Assembly (NCBI GenBank): GCA_013425425.1
Contig: JACCLJ010000084.1
Location: 1 to 16,740, forward strand
Source: Microcaldota archaeon
GTDB taxonomy: Archaea > Micrarchaeota > Micrarchaeia > Anstonellales > Bilamarchaeaceae
Direction: 5' to 3'
Length of the DNA: 16,740 bases
Part shown: one piece after another, positions 12,395-16,740 of the stretch
Layout: every line of letters begins with the position of its first letter
How positions within the stretch are numbered: the stretch's first letter is position 1
Position numbers and translations under genes: made by a program
The notes under the pieces: model-generated
The model's input: only the letters and a program-made list of their open reading frames with translations
What the model was told of the DNA's origin: nothing
Database searches by the model: none

Positions 12395-15031
12395 TCATCT
12401 TCGCCTGCTTCCGATGAAAATAAAATAAACCGCGCCAGCCGCCAGTATGATGACAAGCAAGGCCAGCCAGTACCAGCATATGCCGAAAAGGTTCGCGCAT
12501 TGCCCGGTTTCTCCGGCTCCGGCGCCAGCTTCCTCCCCGCCAGCAGGCAATGAAGACGGCGGTTCGATAGGGGCGGTCGTCTCTCCGGGCTCCTGCTGCT
12601 CCGGCACCTCCTCTACCACGGGTTGCTCGGGCGGCACGCCCTCCCCGGGCTGCTCAGAGGGCTGCTCTGCAGGCGGCTGTTCCTCCTGCGGCTGCTCCTG
12701 GGGCACCGCTTCTTCGGGCTGCGCTTCTTCCTCGCTGCACATTGCATAATCTATTGCGTAAGGATTATCGTAGTAGTATCCGCTTCTGGCGAAAGAAATG
12801 CGGTAAACCGCTTCCTGCGGCATCGTGAACTGCACCCTGCCCCCGCTGTCCGTATATGCGGTTGCGATAACGCCCGCGTACGGGGAATACTGCATCAGCT
12901 CAACCTCGACATCGCTTACCGGAGCGCCGCGGTAGGCTGCAGTCAATCCGATTTCGTTTCCGGGGCATACCTGCTCTTCGGAAACGGAGAGCTGCTTGCG
13001 CTCTTCCCCTCCCCCTCCGCCTAAAACCAGCGTCTGCGCGGCATAGCTCGAAAGTCCGGTGACATCGAACATCAGGACCCCGGTGGTCGCGTTGTACTGG
13101 ATATTCGTGCATCTTGCCGCATCGCAGAGCGCGCCCCTTGAGAATACCGTGCCGATATTGGCCGCATAATCATCGTAATAATAGATGTTCCCGCTGAAAC
13201 CCCTTACGTTGTACATTACGACGGTCGCATTGGTGTTGTTTATGAAAGGCATCGCGCTGTCGTTGAAGGAGACGAATCTTTCGCCGAGGACGTAGTCCGA
13301 GGTTAAGGTGCAGTCGGTGCAGTGGTCGAGGAATCTTATGTTGTTCAAACGCGCTTCGGATTTTGTCTCGTTGTCGACTATCCACACTTCGGGATAGGCC
13401 GCCCCGAGGTTCGAGAATGTGACCGTTCCGTTTCCGATGACCCAGATCCTCGGCGTTCCGGTCACGGTCAGGGAATTGTTGAACGTCATGCTTGAATTGT
13501 AGCAGAAGAACGTTGCGTTGTCGAGAGTCATGACCGCGTTATCGAAAACCATGGGCGCGTAAAGGTCGAAAGCCCCGAAATAGGAATCATAAACGTTTAT
13601 TTTCTGTATGCCCATGACGCTGGTCGCGCCGCCGAACCCGGCGAAGCTGTCGTAGAGCTCCAAGAGGCAGTCGTTATCGGTCACCCAGTTCGCATCCGCC
13701 ACAACCACCTCGTCTATGCCCGCGAATATCCAGGTCGCGCCGGAGCCGTTGCATCCGTAGTTGTATGGGGCGGATACGTACCCCAGTGATGGAATGCCGC
13801 TCAGGTTCACTATGAATATGCCGTCGTATACGATGCCGTCCTTGTAGGTTGCGTTATATGCCCTGAAGTACCAGATATTGTCCGCGTTGGTTATGTTCGA
13901 GTTGTAAGCGAGGAAGGCGACTGAACTCGTATAGCTTACCGTCGAGTTGCGTATTTCAGCGAGGGTTATGTCCGACCATATGATAGTGGAATCGCTGCAT
14001 GTGATGTTGTCCGCATTCACGCCTATCATGGTGCAGTTGTCCACATCCGATTCGCTCAGGTCTGTTTCCGCATCGAAGGTTCCATCGGCAAGGGTCGACT
14101 CGTTCGAAGCCCATATCGGGGTGCTGTCCGGCCCTATCGCGACTGCAGGCTCATCGGCATCATACGCGAGGCGGTTGTTGTATCTCAGCGAAACATTCGA
14201 AACCTCGATCGTTCCCGCGCTGTCAGAACCGATATCCATTCTCAGCGGGAACCGCTCATGCGTGCCGCCATTGGCTATTACAAGCTCCGTGTAATAGCCC
14301 GGCGTGTCCGTCCAGGTATAAATCGCCCCGTCAAAGGTCGCTACCTGTTTTACGGTTACGGTGTATCGCCCTTCCGCTCCATATGCCGGGCAGGTGAAGA
14401 GGAATATCGAGGGGCTTCCGTACTCCAGATTCCTGTCCGCGAACGCCGCTCCGGTAACCACCCGGTCCGGATCGCCTGCGAAACAGGTGTAGTTCACTCC
14501 GGAAACATTCCTGGCGCTGTCCCATATCGCAAGCTCCACGGCTTCGGTCGCATTGTATACCTTCGGATACCTTTCCACGAGCTTGTTCACATTGCTGCGC
14601 TCGCAGCATTGAAGGGGGTTGGAGTCCATCTTCAGGAAGGAATCCAATAAGCCGGTGTCATTGTATACGTGCACGCAGCCGTTCAGCTGGCCTGCATGAA
14701 GCACCTGGCCGGTTGTTCCGAACTGAGGATAATATATCGTAATGTTGCTCGGATAGGAGCCGAGGTACTGGCGGCCGCAGATGTCGAACTCGACCGCAAT
14801 GACGGTCCGGTTATCCGGGTCCCCGGCGTACGGGAAATAGTAAGCCCAGAGATATCTGGACATGTTGAACTGCACTGTATTGTTTTCAGCAACGTTATAA
14901 TCGATCAGGGTTACGTCCGCACCCTCTGCAAACTGCGTCGTGGTGACTTCAAACGGCGATTCTATGGATGCGCACCCGAAAAGGAATAACAGGCCGAATA
15001 CTGCTAGCGATAACAAAGCCGCGTTTCTCAT
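12395..15031 (-). CDS. Large beta-rich surface lipoprotein with C-terminal membrane anchor
   Basis: Predicted exported protein of 878 residues. The N-terminus is a lipoprotein signal with lipobox LFGC (Cys20). A long Asn/Thr-rich region follows, with many N-x-S/T sites and short repeated strands (for example WIFAGIDEVVVADANWVTDN and NNSLTVTGTPRIWVIGNGTV), suggestive of a parallel beta-helix. Then comes an Ig/carboxypeptidase-regulatory-like domain (YRGAPVSDVEVELMQYSPY, YTDSGGRVQFTMPQEAVYRI). A Pro/Glu/Gln linker, a C-terminal transmembrane helix (WYWLALLVIILAAGAVYFIF) and GSRRR end it. The frame runs upstream to 15145, but the ATG at 15029-15031 starts the signal peptide and is chosen. The lack of a ribosome-binding site and an A/T-rich box about 25 bases upstream suggest a leaderless internal start. 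Function is probably adhesion or ligand or glycan capture; it is not identified. Confidence 0.88.
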   Translation of the reverse strand: MRNAALLSLAVFGLLFLFGCASIESPFEVTTTQFAEGADVTLIDYNVAENNTVQFNMSRYLWAYYFPYAGDPDNRTVIAVEFDICGRQYLGSYPSNITIYYPQFGTTGQVLHAGQLNGCVHVYNDTGLLDSFLKMDSNPLQCCERSNVNKLVERYPKVYNATEAVELAIWDSARNVSGVNYTCFAGDPDRVVTGAAFADRNLEYGSPSIFLFTCPAYGAEGRYTVTVKQVATFDGAIYTWTDTPGYYTELVIANGGTHERFPLRMDIGSDSAGTIEVSNVSLRYNNRLAYDADEPAVAIGPDSTPIWASNESTLADGTFDAETDLSESDVDNCTMIGVNADNITCSDSTIIWSDITLAEIRNSTVSYTSSVAFLAYNSNITNADNIWYFRAYNATYKDGIVYDGIFIVNLSGIPSLGYVSAPYNYGCNGSGATWIFAGIDEVVVADANWVTDNDCLLELYDSFAGFGGATSVMGIQKINVYDSYFGAFDLYAPMVFDNAVMTLDNATFFCYNSSMTFNNSLTVTGTPRIWVIGNGTVTFSNLGAAYPEVWIVDNETKSEARLNNIRFLDHCTDCTLTSDYVLGERFVSFNDSAMPFINNTNATVVMYNVRGFSGNIYYYDDYAANIGTVFSRGALCDAARCTNIQYNATTGVLMFDVTGLSSYAAQTLVLGGGGGEERKQLSVSEEQVCPGNEIGLTAAYRGAPVSDVEVELMQYSPYAGVIATAYTDSGGRVQFTMPQEAVYRISFARSGYYYDNPYAIDYAMCSEEEAQPEEAVPQEQPQEEQPPAEQPSEQPGEGVPPEQPVVEEVPEQQEPGETTAPIEPPSSLPAGGEEAGAGAGETGQCANLFGICWYWLALLVIILAAGAVYFIFIGSRRR

Positions 15032-15045
15032 GCTTCGGATGGGGA

Positions 15046-15059
15046 GATAAACATTAAAT
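15046..15059 (-). promoter_or_regulatory. Possible internal promoter before the lipoprotein gene
   Basis: The minus strand reads ATTTAATGTTTATC in the 40-base gap after the kinase gene, about 25 bases ahead of the chosen ATG. It is only moderately TATA-like. Confidence 0.3.
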
Positions 15060-15071
15060 TGGTTTCCTTTG

Positions 15072-15575
15072 CTACCGCCGCTCGTAAAGATAATCCAGGA
15101 CAAGCTCGATCTGTTTTTGCAAAGGAAGCGAAGTGTCGACCGCAAGGTGCTTCTCTTTGATCAGCTCGAAAACTTTCTTCACTTTTTTGTAAACCGCGAA
15201 ATCCGCATCGCTCTCGTTTTTCTCTTTTTTTCTCGCGGATAGCCGCTCTTTCAGCAAATCCTCGTGCGTGATGCATTCCACGGTGAAAAGAGTGCTTCCC
15301 GACTTCGCCGCGATCCGCTTGGCTTTTGCCCGCAGCGTTTTTTTGTAGAATGTCGCATCAAGCATCACGTTCTTGCCCGCAGCGAGAAGCTTTTCCGCCT
15401 CTTCGAACATCACTTCGTATATCTTCTCCTTTTCCTTCTCGGAGTAAGTCCTCTCCCTGAGCATCTTCATGCGGATCGAGTCGCTGCTGAGGTGCATCGC
15501 GCCAACTCTCCTGGCGACCTCCCGCGCAAGCGTGCTTTTTCCGGTGCCGGGCAGGCCGCACATCATGACAAGCAT
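15072..15575 (-). CDS. P-loop small-molecule kinase, COG0645-like (AAA_33)
   Basis: Predicted cytoplasmic ATP-dependent kinase of 167 residues. Walker A is GLPGTGKST (7-15). LSSDSIR places D32 where such kinases bind magnesium or substrate, and NVMLDATF with D73 is the Walker B-like strand. A Lys/Arg-rich lid region (AKAKRIAAKSG, KERLSARKKEKNESDADF) completes the fold. The length and motifs fit the zeta-toxin/gluconate-kinase-like group that I recall as fused to COG2187 kinases in bacteria. It starts 21 bases after the DUF4234-like gene, with GAGGTTAT upstream of the ATG. A toxin role is unlikely, because no small antitoxin gene is adjacent. Confidence 0.92.
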   Translation of the reverse strand: MLVMMCGLPGTGKSTLAREVARRVGAMHLSSDSIRMKMLRERTYSEKEKEKIYEVMFEEAEKLLAAGKNVMLDATFYKKTLRAKAKRIAAKSGSTLFTVECITHEDLLKERLSARKKEKNESDADFAVYKKVKKVFELIKEKHLAVDTSLPLQKQIELVLDYLYERR

Positions 15576-15596
15576 AGATAACCTCGCATTGAAAGA

Positions 15597-15914
15597 TTAT
15601 TTCGCATATTTGTTGATATCGCTCTGTATCCAGAACATCGCCAGCGGCACGAAGATTATCCAGACGATGAAGAGCAATACCGTGTCTCTCCGGCCCTCGG
15701 ATATCTTTGCGGCCGCTTCGCAGTATTTCCATATCACGTACAGGTTGACGAACGGGATGAACAGGCCGATAAGCCATAGAACCGCGCTGGATTTGCTTTT
15801 CGTAAGCTCTATCAGCTCCTTCGATGTGGAATAAAACCAGTAGAGGGCATATATGAAAAAAGTCAAAATGCTCGCCACTACCACGAACCAGGGGTTTCTT
15901 TCCTTGACCGGCAT
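15597..15914 (-). CDS. DUF4234-like small membrane protein
   Basis: A 105-residue protein with three hydrophobic segments: FVVVASILTFFIYALYWFYS (about 9-28), AVLWLIGLFIPFVNLYVIWK (about 44-63) and TVLLFIVWIIFVPLAMFWI (about 78-96). The IYALYWFYSTSKELIELTK pattern resembles DUF4234 proteins, whose function I do not know. Short charged loops (SKSS, EAAAKISEGRRD) sit between helices. It leads the five-gene minus-strand run, with GTGAT four bases before the ATG and a TATA-like ATTTAAAATAG near 15942-15952. Membrane partnership with the lipoprotein or permease is possible but not shown. Confidence 0.82.
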   Translation of the reverse strand: MPVKERNPWFVVVASILTFFIYALYWFYSTSKELIELTKSKSSAVLWLIGLFIPFVNLYVIWKYCEAAAKISEGRRDTVLLFIVWIIFVPLAMFWIQSDINKYAK

Positions 15915-15940
15915 TTAATCACACGCTGGAATCTCATCTC

Positions 15941-15952
15941 CTATTTTAAATG
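15941..15952 (-). promoter_or_regulatory. Promoter (TATA) of the five-gene minus-strand run
   Basis: The minus strand reads CATTTAAAATAG. A start about 25 nt downstream, near 15921, leaves a leader of about 7 nt. Confidence 0.5.
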
Positions 15953-16010
15953 CTAACTGTCGCGCAGGCAGGGCAGGAATCCGGATGATTATATTACCAA
16001 TAGACGGGTA

Positions 16011-16046
16011 TAAATAAAAAGTTCTTAAAAAATATAAAAAAGAGGA
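16011..16046 (-). terminator. T-rich terminator of the right-edge gene
   Basis: Directly after the stop, the minus strand runs CCTCTTTTTTATATTTTTT, then AAGAACTTTTTATTTATA. The successive T tracts are typical of archaeal termination and separate this gene from the DUF4234-led run. Confidence 0.6.
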
Positions 16047-16048
16047 AA

Positions 16049-16740
16049 TCAGCGCCCTCTTTTTCCTGTTCCTCTTATAAGGAACCAGTATGCGCCAATA
16101 CCGACAAGCCCTATGATCGCCAGCAAGATTAACGCGGTTATCCACGGGAAGCTGCTTGGCTGTCCGGCAGGCAGCTCTTCAGCTGCAGGCGCCTCTGGCT
16201 GTTCCTCTGGCAGTGGCTGTGCTGCATTTGCCATGCTCAATGCTTCTTCCGCATGCTGTTTCGCGGCTTCATAATCGCCAGCCGCGAATTCATTCTGTGC
16301 CTGCTCATAAAGCGCCCTTGCCGCCCCTGCATCCTTTCCTGCGGCTTCCGCAGCGTTTATGGCAGCCAGAGCCGCATCAAGCGCCGCTTGTGCTTCATCC
16401 GCAGTAATCCCTTCTTCTCCAGGTGGCGCTGCTCCCGTAGCCGCGCACACGTGGGCAGAACAATCAAAACCAGAGCTGCATGAAGGGCATCCTGCTTCGG
16501 AGCCGCATTCATATACTACCCAGACATGGTTTGCAGCATAGCCGCATTCGCCCGCAACAGGTTCGCAGTTTCCTCCTACTGCACCTACAGCCATTGCGCA
16601 ATATTCGATATCTTCACAAGTGGCATTTGTTGTGCATTCAAATTCTTCGGCTGGAGGCTGTTGCTCTTCCGCTGGGGCCTTTTCCTCTTCGGCAATGTCG
16701 TACAGGACGGCCCTGCCCTTTTCATCGCTGCTTTTCTGGG
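16049..16740 (-). CDS. Cys-rich surface protein with C-terminal anchor, 5' end beyond window
   Basis: The frame is open to the right edge, so these 229 residues are the C-terminal part of a larger exported protein; the Met at 16594 is internal. In order: a charged segment and a Pro/Glu/Gln linker; a Cys-rich module with ten cysteines (from ECTTNATCEDIEYC to SSGFDCSAHVC), likely disulfide-bonded outside the cell; an Ala-rich helical hairpin (ALAAINAAEAAGKDAGAAR, then YEQAQNEFAAGDYEAAKQHA) of TPR-like character; a second Pro/Glu linker; a transmembrane helix (FPWITALILLAIIGLVGIGA); and a basic tail RGTGKRGR. No function is recognised. The linker-helix-basic tail design matches the lipoprotein at 12395-15031, suggesting a common surface-display scheme. 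Confidence 0.85.
   Translation of the reverse strand, partial: QKSSDEKGRAVLYDIAEEEKAPAEEQQPPAEEFECTTNATCEDIEYCAMAVGAVGGNCEPVAGECGYAANHVWVVYECGSEAGCPSCSSGFDCSAHVCAATGAAPPGEEGITADEAQAALDAALAAINAAEAAGKDAGAARALYEQAQNEFAAGDYEAAKQHAEEALSMANAAQPLPEEQPEAPAAEELPAGQPSSFPWITALILLAIIGLVGIGAYWFLIRGTGKRGR

Noticed and set aside
15029..15145. Longer N-terminus for the surface lipoprotein
   Set aside because: The extension runs into the kinase gene and would bury the lipobox signal peptide in the interior of the protein.
15072..15575. Zeta-type toxin
   Set aside because: The P-loop kinase fold fits, but no antitoxin gene is adjacent and the operon context favours a metabolic kinase.

Overview
The window reads as archaeal chromosome. 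The signs are: an acidic Ala/Lys/Glu-rich P1-type stalk protein next to archaeal-type L10 and L1; a Pth2-type peptidyl-tRNA hydrolase; an archaeal KH protein of the Pno1/Dim2 type; a class III (prepilin-type) signal peptide; TATA-like boxes about 25 nt from expected starts; GGTG/GGAGG ribosome-binding sites; and heavy AGG/AGA/ATA codon use. The Cys-rich or beta-rich surface proteins with Pro/Glu/Gln linkers and C-terminal membrane anchors recall DPANN-type lineages (Micrarchaeota or Diapherotrites), but that placement is inference. I see no insertion sequence, CRISPR array, tRNA, rRNA or phage gene. No stretch exceeds 300 bases without a gene; the longest is about 286 bases, at 9155-9440.

Layout, left to right. 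(1) Positions 2-2716, plus strand: the 3' three quarters of ileS, followed with no gap by pth2. (2) 2791-3489, plus strand: an unrecognised helical protein with its own promoter. Its stop codon abuts the stop of a COG1709-type HTH regulator on the minus strand (3490-4179). (3) 4284-6149, minus strand: the ribosomal operon rpl1-rpl10-rpl12/P1, with a TATA box upstream and a T-rich terminator downstream. (4) 6244-9154, minus strand: a HEAT-like solenoid gene overlapping the KH-domain gene, then a four-CBS protein with a hibernation-factor-like tail overlapping a class III pilin-like gene. (5) 9155-9440: an intergenic region with a palindrome and several hairpins, a candidate structured RNA or leader. 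(6) 9441-10079, plus strand: pcm, apparently leaderless. (7) 10089-15914, minus strand: a five-gene run of DUF4234-like membrane protein, P-loop kinase (COG0645-like), 878-residue beta-rich lipoprotein, APH-like kinase (COG2187-like) and APC permease. (8) 16049 to the right edge, minus strand: the 3' end of a Cys-rich, C-terminally anchored surface protein with a strong T-rich terminator.

The left half is mostly about making, charging, assembling and possibly silencing ribosomes: IleRS, Pth2, L1, L10, P1, the Pno1-like KH protein and the CBS/hibernation-like protein. The right half is cell-surface and transport biology. The most interesting unit is the run at 10089-15914. There, two predicted kinases that I recall as commonly fused in bacteria are separate genes on either side of a large surface lipoprotein, and a permease ends the operon. 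The structured intergenic region at 9241-9403 and the CBS/hibernation-like fusion are the next best leads.
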